Assembly (NCBI RefSeq): GCF_009730915.1
Contig: NC_052475.1
Location: 22,254,285-22,318,284 of the forward strand
Reading direction: 5' to 3'
From: Dioscorea cayenensis subsp. rotundata
Taxonomy: Eukaryota > Streptophyta > Magnoliopsida > Dioscoreales > Dioscoreaceae
DNA length: 64,000 nucleotides
The notes under the pieces were generated by a model. That model made no database searches and had not been told where the DNA came from. It was given only the letters and a program-made list of their open reading frames with translations. Positions within the stretch are counted from its first letter, which is position 1. Each line of letters opens with the position of its first letter. This document shows, piece after piece, positions 24,594 through 35,680 of the stretch. The translations under genes were made by a program, and so were the position numbers.

Positions 24594-26387
24594 TAGTAGT
24601 TCAAATTTTTACTATTTTTTGTGTTAGTAATACTGTTAATAATATTTTTTTATTAATATTTCAAGTTTAATTGGGAAATGGGGGAGCGTGACACTTTGAC
24701 TTAAGTTGACACAATTCCAAATACATGCATGATGTCAAGTGTTGAACAGTCAAAAACTAGAAATTTTTTTTTTTTTTTATTAACTCAAGGGCTTGCACGC
24801 ATTCCGCAATGAGATTCATTTATACGTTCTCACTCAGCTAGCACAAAAATTGGGTTATAAATTCATATTTACCGTAGAGGTTTTTGACACTCACTTGCTG
24901 GCATCATAGTTTAACATTTCACTAACTTATCTAAAATCTAATTGTTATTAAGTTTTAATATAAAGTTTTAAAATTTTTCTATTAAAAATATTAGGATTTT
25001 CGTAAAAATACAAATCTATTTTTATATGTTACAAGGTAACTTCGTGCATTTACACATGTAATTAAAAATATTTTTATAATATCATGTATATATGATATAT
25101 GTATTTTTATTGGAGTCAAAAGGTCTTTGGTCAATGGCATTGACTCGACATACTTATTATCTTTAATTTTAGGAAATAAAATAAAAAAAATTAAGTTCAT
25201 ATCCTAGGAACAAGAAATGGTAGATTTTATGAATATGAAGATCCTTGTGATCTTGTCCCTTGTCCGTTTAAAAGCTTGAGTAGTACAATGACATCTTTTA
25301 TAATCTTGTATATTTAATTTTTGAGTTGTACAATGACATAATCAGCAATGAAGATCCAGCTAGTGAATCAATATTAAACCCATTAGCTCTTTTTATTCTT
25401 CTCCATCAAAATTTTTAAGAAGTTAAAAATTTATTTAATCTGCTTCAATTGGTTTAGAAAATTTAGTAAAGTGTCAAATATTTTTTTTTATTTTTTTAAA
25501 TGCATGTTCTATTTCAGATTATTTTATTTTAAATTGAGGGAAGTAGCAACTATTTTTCTTACTTTATATCTAATTAATACCAAAATTATTTTTTAAATAA
25601 ATATAAATAAATCACAAATTTATTAATATATATATATATATATATAAATGACCGAAACAAAAGGGTAGAAACAAACAAATACTACATAAAACAAATAAAA
25701 AAAAATTGTTTTTCTATATAAATATATATGAATCATAAATTTAAATCTAACAAAAAAAATACACTATACTAAAACTTTTAGATTATGAACTTTTGTTTAA
25801 AAATCAGAAATGATTATAACATTTCCATATTTCTTATTTTGCTTGGGTGAAGTGAAACTCTAAATTTTTATACCTGTCAAGTTAAAGTTTCTCATAAAAC
25901 TAACACACACTCAACTATATGTAATTATTATTAATTTATTATAACTCTCGTATTTTCTAAATATTATATTCCGCATTTTTTTAAAATCCAGCAAACAATA
26001 AATTAACCAAATAAATAAATACATACAGCAGTGGTACTTCAAAGTCAAACAAAGATCAATCAAGCAACTAAAATCACTCCGGCATTCATGCTCTTCCTTC
26101 ACCCTGCTCCCCACCCTACTCTCAACTAAACCAACAATTTCCATTGAAAACAAGAACCATTATCCCTTAACTTCCTACACTCCAAACCACTCCAACAACC
26201 ACATAAAACCCTTTCTTATTCTCATACATAAACCCTAATCAAGTATATATCTTTCCAATTCAAAGAGGACTTTACATGCACTCTACTGCACATGCAGCAT
26301 GCCAACTTTCCATTATACTTCTCATGGCCCACCCACATCCCTCCCACAATCTCCGCATCATCTCACTCTCATGATCTCATCCCTCTT
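24594..26387. other. Upstream region of E6-like 2
   Basis: AT-rich sequence that aligns in patches with 16340-18030 in the left duplication unit, e.g. GGTAGATTTTATG near 25216 and near 16973. It contains a (TA)n run near 25625-25645. No gene is seen. Confidence 0.55.
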
Positions 26388-26396
26388 CTATATATT
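26388..26396 (+). promoter_or_regulatory. Probable TATA box of E6-like 2
   Basis: CTATATATT, 62 bp upstream of the ATG, equivalent to 18034-18042 before copy 1. Confidence 0.55.
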
Positions 26397-26449
26397 CCAC
26401 TACTTGTAGTAGTATATTAGTAGGCTTACAAACTCCACAAGCTCCACTA

Positions 26450-27214
26450 ATGGCTTCATCTTTGAAACAACTCTCCATTGTTATCACCTTCATCTTCTTC
26501 TCCATTTCCTTGCTTCTCCCTATCCATGCAAGGGACAGTATGTTCTTCAGCAAAATGCAGAGGAATGAGACCAGTCATGATGAAGTCCCCGGAGAAACTC
26601 AAGCCGTCGAAAAAGAAGAACCGATGAGTTTCCCGCCGTCGTCCCGACATGGTCATGGCCTTTATGGCCATGGCACTAATGAGTTTACCACCACCACCAC
26701 CACTAACAACAACAACCATGATGATGATGCTGAGAAGTATGATAATTATTATAGTGGTCATGAAGCTTCTTCAAGGAATGTTAACAATGAGTATGTGAAC
26801 AAAGGATATGGTATGAGTGACACTAGGTTTTTAGAGAATGGGAAATATTATTATGATGTGCAGGGTGAAAAGTATCAGAATGGATATGATCCATTGAGTG
26901 ATCAGAACTCAGCAGGATATGTTTCTTATTATGGTAATGGTAATAGAGATGGTAACAATGGCTATGGAGGTTATAGGTCTGGTTCTTCTACTAATGGGAA
27001 TGCTTACAAGGAGTACAATGAAAGAGTGGAGAATCAATACAACAATGAGAGGTTTGGGAATCAATACAACAATGAAAGGTTTGGGAAACAATACAACAAT
27101 GAAAGAGTTGAGAATCAATACAACAATGAAAGGTTTGGAAGTCAATACAACAGTGAAAGGTTTGAGGATCAATACAGCAATGAAGGTCAAGAGGATCAGT
27201 TTAATACCCCATGA
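26450..27214 (+). CDS. E6-like secreted Asn-rich protein, copy 2
   Basis: Intact 254-aa single-exon gene, tandem copy of 18095-19006. It has the same signal peptide, DSMFFSKMQRNE motif and Gly/Tyr-rich centre (YGNGNRDGNNGYGGYRSGS). It lacks one of the two internal NNEYVNKGYG units and the poly-Asn tract of copy 1, having TTTTTTNNNNHDDD instead. It carries more C-terminal 9-residue units (NNERFGNQY, NNERFGKQY, NNERVENQY, NNERFGSQY, NSERFEDQY). Both copies end QFNTP. The open frame and conserved core promoter suggest both genes are expressed; tissue cannot be told from sequence. Confidence 0.85.
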   Translation: MASSLKQLSIVITFIFFSISLLLPIHARDSMFFSKMQRNETSHDEVPGETQAVEKEEPMSFPPSSRHGHGLYGHGTNEFTTTTTTNNNNHDDDAEKYDNYYSGHEASSRNVNNEYVNKGYGMSDTRFLENGKYYYDVQGEKYQNGYDPLSDQNSAGYVSYYGNGNRDGNNGYGGYRSGSSTNGNAYKEYNERVENQYNNERFGNQYNNERFGKQYNNERVENQYNNERFGSQYNSERFEDQYSNEGQEDQFNTP

Positions 27215-27509
27215 GAAGTTGATTTATGTGATTTTCATGTTAAAAATAAGTTATGGTTGTTAATTATATCATCGGTATGTGTTTTGGAATTTCATTGTGG
27301 AGTCTGAGTCTGTTGTATTAGACAATATTAGAAGAATATATATATATATATATCATATTTGTGTATGAAATCCATGTATCTCATTAAGTGATATACAGTG
27401 GATTCTTAATTAACCACATGAGAAATGATTTAAATTTTAATTTGAGCATCTCTGAAACTGATTATTTTTATAGATCTCACTTGTGTTCTTCAAGAAATCT
27501 ATGTAAAAA

Positions 27510-27545
<36 letters not shown>
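27510..27545 (+). repeat. (AAT)n microsatellite
   Basis: About eleven AAT units, just after the end of the right duplication unit. Similar runs occur at about 29193-29233 and 29420-29440. Confidence 0.9.
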
Positions 27546-29191
27546 GAGTGCAGAAACAGGGAAGACATATATTACCTCAGAAATTTCTAGTTATATTATA
27601 TACAAGCATGTCCTTAATTTACATCCTTCAAAACATAATTAAACTAAATTCTCATCTGAAGTGTATTACTCTATATAAGAGAGCTCAATATAAAAAAATT
27701 TGAAGAGGAACTTCTCTTTCAATTTCTGTTTACCTATATATGAATTAATTGAGATGCTCAATTAATCAGAGTAGATCTGAAAAATGATTATAAGAAAAAC
27801 TTAATTAAGATAAAATTATTGTTAAATTTCTGGCACTTAACTTTTACAAGGCATGAATTTCAAGCATGGGAATGGAGGAGACAAAGAAAGTATTGCCAAC
27901 TTGCCATGTTTGAACATCAATGAAGAATGGCTAGGCAACATGAATTCACACATAAGCAATTGCACCAGCCTTTTAACGCCAGAATGATGAATCCATGCAC
28001 ACTTGTTATGATGCTCAAGAATGGCTGTCATCAATTTGTCTCCATTGTTTTTGATGAAGCCTTTTCTACTGCCTGCTAGATTAAGAACAATTGGAACATT
28101 ATTAATTCCTTTTTTTTATTTTTCTTATCTTTTGTTATTTCTTCAGGTCAATTATTAGAGGAACAATGGTTTACAACTGGGAAAGCAAAATGGCTGAAAA
28201 TGATTCCCACTCACCCACTTGTTTTATTTAGGTTTTGTCATTGACTTACACAAAAATAGTCATGACTTGTGATGATGTTCACATTCTGAAAACTTAGCTT
28301 TGTTTTGGTTGTGTAATAAAAAATGGAGCTTATTAACTAGGGTTGGTTTAGTGGTTTCCAGTTTAAATTTATATATATAAATATATACATTAAAAGAAAA
28401 CCTACAAGAGATCTTTCTTTTGGTACTTTAAGCTCATGTCTATCAATTTTTATGTATATCAAGCACATAGGATAAATATTATTAAATATATATATATTTA
28501 AAATTTATTTTTTATATTTAATATATATCTATAACTTTTAATAAATTATATTCAATTACATATTTTTTAAAATATATTTTATATAAACATAATGTTTTTG
28601 AAGTTAATATAATTTTTATAAATTTTAGAATACAACTAATTTTAAACAAATTTTTTAATCCATGTAATTTAATTAAAATGTATAAATTAACAGAGGTTAC
28701 TTAAATATTATTCAAGCATTGGTTTATGTACTTATTAAATTTTAAACTTTAACTATGTTTTTTTTTATTATTATTAAAATTGAGTTGAGATTTGCTTGAG
28801 ATAATTTTGAACAAAATTTTTGAAGTTTGAATTTATATCAGCCTCATGAAAACTTTATATTCCTTGAAGAGCTTTTATCATGTAAGGAGTGGATTGGGCA
28901 TAAAACATCTGTTTTTTTTTATAAATATTATAAAAATCTCAATTTTAATTTAAATTCTCATGAAAAATAGGATTAAATTAATTCCAATAAAAATAAAATT
29001 TCATCAAACCATCTCTTCATCAACATCAACCAATAAAAAAAACATTCATACTCTCCAAGGTCTTCCCTTTGATTGGAAAACTAAATCAGGACACATGACT
29101 TATCATCACCAAGTCATGTCCAAACAACTTTATAAATTATTTTTTTCTATTTTTAAAAAACAGTTATTTATTTTAAAATTAATATATTTAT

Positions 29192-29234
<43 letters not shown>

Positions 29235-29236
29235 TC
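27546..29236. other. Intergenic, AT-rich
   Basis: No gene is supported. Short open frames (e.g. 27837-28034 minus, 28960-29196 plus) have no start context or family resemblance. Long A/T stretches occupy 28360-28780. Confidence 0.5.
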
Positions 29237-29350
29237 AACCATTGGATAGCCCAATAGTATGACATCAAAGTGTAAAGGAGAGATTATGGGTTCAAATCTC
29301 TCCCCCAACAGTACTGTCAGTATTTATACTGTTTATATACTGTTTATCCG
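29237..29350 (+). mobile_element. SINE-like element
   Basis: It has an A-box-like TAGCCCAATAGT (within 29247-29258) and a B box GGGTTCAAATCTC (29288-29300), then CCCCCAACAGTACTG. It is related by eye to 16500-16610. AAT microsatellites flank it on both sides. Likely a tRNA-derived SINE; ends and TSD are not resolved. Confidence 0.5.
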
Positions 29351-29658
29351 GGATTCTTATATTATTTTCATATTGTTTAGTATTGTTTATATTCAAAAAC
29401 GCTTATAATCTATTATTAAAATAATAATAATAATAATAATACGTAAGCATGAGTGCAAAAAAAAACATTGGTTACCAAACCCACCAATAAAACAAAAAGA
29501 CAACCTTGAAATCTAAATCTCAAGAACAGTGATTAACGTGGCAGTCAAACCCACCTTTAATTTCTATTAATTTCAAAAATTAAAAATAAAAATAAAAATA
29601 AAATCACAAGAACAGTAGCATTGACGGATCAACAAGAAGAGAAATCAGATATCAGAAA

Positions 29659-30007
29659 TCAGCAAGGGATCTGGTGAATGAACCATCTGATAACTTTGAC
29701 AGGGAGTTTGATCAGATCTACAGCAAGATTGGCAAGACCCGCAAAGCAAGCGCAACAAGGGCACAAACAACTCAAGATGGAACTGCACACAAATTATCCC
29801 AAAACACAACAAAAAAACAAACCAATTTAAGAAATCCTTGAATTGAACCCTAATTACTTCTCATTTTCAGAAAATCAGAGAAAAAAAAAATCAAAAAGAA
29901 AGAACTGACCCTAAAATCCAGATCACGGCGCCGACGAGGGAGATCAACACAGCAACGAGAGCGAATGGGAGGCCGATCAAGAACCCCAAAGGCCTGCAAT
30001 CCTCCAT
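29659..30007 (-). CDS. Small plant membrane protein, 73 aa
   Basis: Two exons, 29910-30007 and 29659-29782, join in phase (GG/T) through a GT-AG intron to a 73-aa protein. The N-terminus [20 protein letters not shown] leads into one or two membrane segments (about residues 8-36). A Cys-rich motif CLCPCCACF (about 38-46) follows, then an amphipathic basic tail ending WFIHQIPC. The layout matches a family of about 70-aa plant proteins of unknown function that I recall (MEECR..., CPCC, ...IPC). Cysteines next to the membrane suggest palmitoylation or metal binding, as inference only. The (CT)n run just upstream on the coding strand (30029-30048 on +) is likely its 5' UTR. Confidence 0.85.
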
Positions 30008-30219
30008 CGTCGTTGCTTCCGAAATTTCTCTCTCTCTCTCTCTCTTTTTCTTTCTTTCTTTTTTGGTTTGAATAGTATTTGGAGGACGCGAAGGAGGTTT
30101 ATCTTTTATAATAACTGATGATGCGGATGCCCCGTTGGAGAGGCTAATTGACATAAATACCCTTTTGATAGATGTGGCGGCAGGGGCTTGGCTTGGTGGG
30201 TAGTTTGGGTATTTCATGT

Positions 30220-30359
30220 GTCAACTGGGGATTGGTTGACTCGGACCCGATGTTGTGCATTTGGTTTGGTAGTGGGATGAGGAACTTCACTTTTGATTCA
30301 GGGACCGCCAAATATATTATTTAAATCTATCATTTGCTATTTATTTAATATTTTTATCT

Positions 30360-30390
<31 letters not shown>

Positions 30391-33080
30391 ACGAAACGCG
30401 GATAAATGAAATGTGAGACACGTAAACGACATATGTAATATTAATACATCAACATAACTGTAATTTCACCTTAAAATTTGAAATTATATCTTATAGAAAC
30501 ATCTTGCGAGAAGTCTCAATGTAAATAGATCATGATATAATATGATTGGCTATTTTTATTTTTATAATTTAAAAATATTTTTTAATACAATAGTTATATT
30601 ATTTAAAATAAACAGTTGATTAAACTAACCACACTGGATGCATTTATTTAAACCTTTCATTTGAATGAAAATCAAATTATAGCTCGTACCGGATGGGCTT
30701 GATTTCCATGTCCCATGGGCTTGTCCATTGAAAAGGTTGGAAAATTTGGGCCGATATTGATAGGCCAGTAATCTAAATTCAAATACATCATCTGATTTTT
30801 TTTTTTTTTAAACTATATATTGTGATTTTTATTTATATAAAATTATATATATATATATATATTATTAATATGTATATTTGTGTTATATTGAGTAAAAATT
30901 AAGCAATATCAAATTATTACTTATGTTATTTATATTAAATTTTGAAAACTTAAATTAATTTTGTCTTATTTGGCCTTTACTTGTCACTAAGATTTTGTGG
31001 AATTGTATTTAAAATTTCATAATCCATTATTTCTAATCAAGAACGAAAATGTTTCCTGGATATAAAGATGTTGATAGTTGTTGAATATATGCACATCATG
31101 ATCTTGCGCTTGAGATGCAATTGATTATGTATAATTGATATATTTTACTAGCACAATAAAAGGCATATAATAATCATAAATTATAACATTTTAAGAAAAC
31201 CACCTTTGATTTAAAAAATAAATAAATTCTTTTTTAATAGAATATATTTAAAAAAATCCCTGACAATAATAATGAATATGATGGTATCACTAAAAGTTGA
31301 AGAATTTATTTATGTGAAATATTACTTCTCTAGACATTGCATGGTCACCATTATTGGTGCATGGTTGAATATTTGTGTCATAGTATTATATAGTATACAC
31401 TAAAAATATATTATAAAAATATTATATCAATACTATTCTTTCACTGTTTATATAGTCTTTTATAATTAAGAGTTATATTCTCCATTTTCTTAAGAGTTAT
31501 AAGGTAAAAAAATTTACCATTGTGAGATTATAATTAATGATATATCATTTTGGACACATGTAATAGGTCTTAATTACTTCATATATTAATTTGCCATATA
31601 CAATAAATTTTTAAAAAAATCATTAAATTATTGTAATGAATGCATCACTGTACATGTATATTCATTAACGGTCTTTGGGGCAGGGGTGCTCGTCACCTTC
31701 GTTAAAAATAAAAAAATAAAAAAATAATAATAATAATGGCATTGGATCTTCTTTCAGTCATTGCTTTTTCTTCCCTGAGTACAAGAATATACACTTTTAA
31801 GTCATTGATTACTTCGTGCATGAACATGCATAATTATTTTTTCCTTTCTCATATATCCCATCACACTGATCATGCACACCATTATTGAATTATTTTTATT
31901 GAATCTCCACTCTCTTTCTAGCAATAAAATAGTTTCTGAGAATATTACATGCTCTTTACTTACTGGCTCATTTCTGGTTCATGTCTCATTGGCCATGGTC
32001 CACTAGGTAGCAATGTCACAAGACTGCAAATTGTTCTTTTTTTATGCTCCTTTTTTTCCTAATAAGTGCTTCTTGTCAACCCATGGACCATCTTGTAAAG
32101 AGACTTTGGAAAATAACAACGTGTAAAAAATAATATATCCATTATCTTATTTCAAAAAATATTTTTTCTTTTTCACGCTAATGACTTTTTTTTATCGATT
32201 ATTATTAAATTTTTATTTAAAATATTCATGTCTTGTTAAAAAAATATATTAAAATATAATTAGCTCACGCAGGATACAGGAGAGTACGTATGTTTTTGAC
32301 GAATAACTCTATATTTGTGTATGTTCATAAGACAACTTTGTACATTTTGTTAATATATATATATATATAATAGTTTTTTTTATAACAAAAAAGATTATTT
32401 TCACCTAGTGTATTATATGAAGAATTTACGCTGAATGAATTTAAGGAAAGATACATGGGATCTGTGATTCTTTGTAGATATGAGACAAAAGAGTGCAACA
32501 GAGATGGGAGATGGGGACCTCTAAGTTAGTGGATATAGGTGCTCTATACGGCTTGTCTAACAGGGTGGTGGTCTAATAATTGATCAAAGAGAAAGAATAG
32601 TGTTGATCATCTCTATCTGTTTGTGAGACATCTCACTTTGGTGGGGTACATTATCATAGGGTTTGCAAAGGTCATAGTCTTTTCTATAAGTCTTATAAAA
32701 GTAGAGAAAATTACAAATAATAAATATTAAATAATAATAATAACAAAAGAGAAGTAAGTAAATCAGTGATATGTGAAGTGAAAATAATGAGAGAAGGAAG
32801 TAGTTGTCTTTATTATGGTTTTGAAATTTGTTTTTCTTCTTTATTTTTTTACTATTGTCCTTCGCTTGTTTCTTTTGGGTTGTTTACAATTCATGGCTTT
32901 GTGGTTGTGTTGTACTATGATTGAAAGTTTTGTTTGGATGGAGAGAAATTTGATCTTTTAAGAGAAATATAAAAAATAATTTTATTTATTACTTTTGATA
33001 TTTTACTAAACTAATTTAATTCGATGCTAGTTTTATGTAAATCATAACTCAAATGGGGCAGTAAATTAAACTATTATGAA
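30220..33080. other. Intergenic, AT-rich
   Basis: Contains TTTA repeats (30358-30390), several (AT)n runs (30845-30862, 32351-32370), and no supported gene or RNA. I see no SINE or MITE with clear ends here. Confidence 0.5.
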
Positions 33081-33091
33081 AAAATAAATAC

Positions 33092-34990
33092 AGCTGGAGG
33101 TTTGGGGTAATAAATAATCAGTGATCTAGGGTTTTAGTGGGTGTGCCCCTGGGGGTTTGGGGTAATAAATGTCACCTTCACTATGCGGATGATTTGCTTG
33201 TCATTACAACTGGGGGTCTTCAAGACTTGCGCATAGTCAAGCTAATTTTGCTAATTTTCGAAGGTCTGTCGGGGTTAGCTGTTAATTTTTCAAAAACTTG
33301 CCTTTACTCGACTGAGCTGGATGTGCTACCAGATAGGGAGGCGGCGGAAACCCTATGCTGTGCTAGGGGTTCGTTACCTGTTACCTATTTGGGTATTCCT
33401 ATTGCGGGCAGGAGGCCTAGGAAGCAAGACTGGGAGGGTCTTATCACTAAAATTCGTAGAAGATTATCCACCTGGAAAGCGAGACAGCTATCCATGGGGG
33501 GGGCGACTTACGCTCGTTAATTCGGTCCTATCTGCGATCCCTACATATTGGATGTCGTTGTTTCGTTTACCTGGTTGGGTTATCAAAGAGATTAACAGAA
33601 TTAGAAGGGATTTTCTTTGGTCTGGACCGGACATTGAGCACCCGCGGTGGAGATTAGCAAGTTGGGGTACTCTTTGTCGTCCTAGGGAACAAGGTGGTTG
33701 GGGTATTCTTGAGTTATCAAATTTTAATCTCGCGCTCTTGGGCAAATGGTGGTGAAAGTTATTGACGGATGATACGTGGTGTGGTGCTGATATCTTACAA
33801 TTTAACTACGGTGTTACTCGTTGGAATATGTTCCCCAGGAAAACGGGTAGGATTTTCTACTTCTGGAAAGGCGTTTTGAGCTGTCTGCCGGCTTTTAGGG
33901 GATGCGTGCTGCACGAGGTTAACTCTGGAACTGAAACATTATTCTGGAAGGATAGTTGGTTCGCGGGGCGGGCACCTATGTTCATTTGGCCGGAGGAATT
34001 CAAAAGGGCTAAAGAGCCCAACGGAACGGTGCGCGAGATGTGTTCCCTCCTAAATCAGGCCCCTTTCTCTGGGGAGGATGAGTGTCGGAACTACAGGGAT
34101 AGACTAATGGAATTTGATGGGGTTGAAGGAGATAAAAAAAGGTGGAGGATGAATGGTAATGGTATATTCACGGTCAAATCTTTCTACTTGTTTCTAATTG
34201 ATGGTGGTGTGCGTTGCCCTATTGCTCGGTTCTTCTGGAGGAAGCCATGTCCGAAAAAAGTTAGCCTGTTTAACTGGTTAGCTGAGAAGTATAAGATTCT
34301 CACCATGGATGTCCTCACGAAAAGGGGTTGTAATTGCCTCCCTACTACGACCTGCGTCCTATGCAATTCGGATATAGAGACGGCGGATCATCTCTTCTTA
34401 CATTGTTCGGTTGCTAGAGAGGTGTGGGGGTATTTCGTGCACTTACTGCATCCCCCAGATCCTCCTGGGTCTATGCAGGAGATCTGGCGAGGTTGGAGAA
34501 CTTCGATTCCGGCTAACTTTAGGGAGTTTGGGGGCTTAGCTGCTAAGGCTATTGTGTGGAATATTTGGCTTGTTAGAAATGATTGTATATTTAATGCCAA
34601 CTGTTTGTCTACGCATGCCCTTGTTTTGAAAATTGATCGTATGTTGATATCTTGGCTCTCTTCAGTTGTCGAAGGTTCGCGAGAGACGATGGAGGATCCT
34701 ATTGCCATGCTGCGGCAGAGCACGGAGGCCCTAGGGACCAGTGGAGTGGAGTCTGGCGGTGATCCACTCCCCGGGGTTGATCTTGTGTCTTTTTCGGGCT
34801 AGTCTGTTATTGTATTTTGTTGGGCTGAGAATCCTACGTTGAGTCTCACCCGACGTCGTTTGGTCTTCCACTTCTCGTGGAGTTTTGTTGGTCTTTGGTT
34901 GGCGCTATGCCTGGGTTTATATCCCTTTTTATTTAATGGTAGTGGTTTATCCACCTTTTCAAAAAAAAAAAATAATAAAAAAATAAAAAT
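33092..34990 (+). mobile_element. Second 5'-truncated LINE
   Basis: L1-type element bounded by AAATAAATAC at 33082-33091 and again at 34991-35000, with an A-rich tail (34962-34990). It is truncated inside the reverse transcriptase, just before the YADD box. A 17-bp stretch GGTTTGGGGTAATAAAT occurs twice near the 5' end (about 33099-33115 and 33156-33172), suggesting a small rearrangement during insertion. Confidence 0.85.
33130..34802 (+). pseudogene. LINE ORF2 remnant with frameshift and stop
   Basis: The frame starts at VGVPLG and HYADDLLVI (33137-33200), then runs through the thumb region and the zf-RVT domain (CVLCNSDIETADHLFLHCS, IVWNIWLVRNDCIF) to a stop at 34800-34802. The reading frame shifts within a G run (about 33496-33502), and an in-frame TGA sits after LLGKWW (33753-33755). 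It is related to but distinct from the LINE at 22051. It is G+C-richer, so it belongs to a different lineage. Confidence 0.88.
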
Positions 34991-35288
34991 AAATAAATAC
35001 CATAAAATGTTGAATCCATATAATTCTTTTATACATATCAAAGTATAAATTGAGCAATTACTTTCTTGGTTAAACGATCTAAATAATAACATTTTTTAAA
35101 AAATAATTTTACTAGATTATAAAAAAAAAAGAAATAGGCAATATATTTTGTCATGCTACCGTACGTCATTACCTATAAATAATTAGATCTTTGTCACAAT
35201 AAAAATAAAACATAAAAACATAGATATATAATGAAACCATAATTTCTAGCACTCAGAAAGGAACAAGTCTGCTGATTTATTCATGTTA

Positions 35289-35356
35289 AGTGTCCAGCAA
35301 AACATGTTATTGATTAATTGAATTGACAACATGAAAAAGGAATTAGGAATGCCTTG

Positions 35357-35410
<54 letters not shown>

Positions 35411-35562
35411 GAAAGAAAGAAACATCTCTCTCTCACTTAAGTGTCCAGCAAAACATGTTATTGATTAATTGAATTGACAACATGAAAAAGGAATTAGGAA
35501 TGCCTTGTTAATATATATATATATATATATATGAAGAAAGAAAGAAACATCTCTCTCTCACT
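35289..35562. repeat. Tandem duplication with (TA)n
   Basis: A unit beginning AAGTGTCCAGCAAAACATG and ending CATCTCTCTCTCACT occurs twice in a row (35289-35438, 35439-35562). The non-TA parts look identical; only the (TA)n length differs. It lies just downstream of the GLK stop codon. Confidence 0.9.
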
Positions 35563-35680
35563 CTCTGGTTCTTACTCTCTTTCTAATGCATGCAAAATCT
35601 ATAAATATATGTCGACAAGTTTCTTGATTGTGATTAGCATCCTGGTTTTACTTCTTTAATGAAGCAAATTCCAAGACTAA

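Larger units (their letters stand above)
19225..27415. repeat. Segmental duplication, right unit
   Basis: Copy of 13263-19202. It holds a truncated CBP20 pseudogene and an intact E6-like gene. It is longer than the left unit because of the LINE at 22051-24579 and other indels. Coding parts remain close, while intergenic parts have diverged strongly. Confidence 0.85.
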
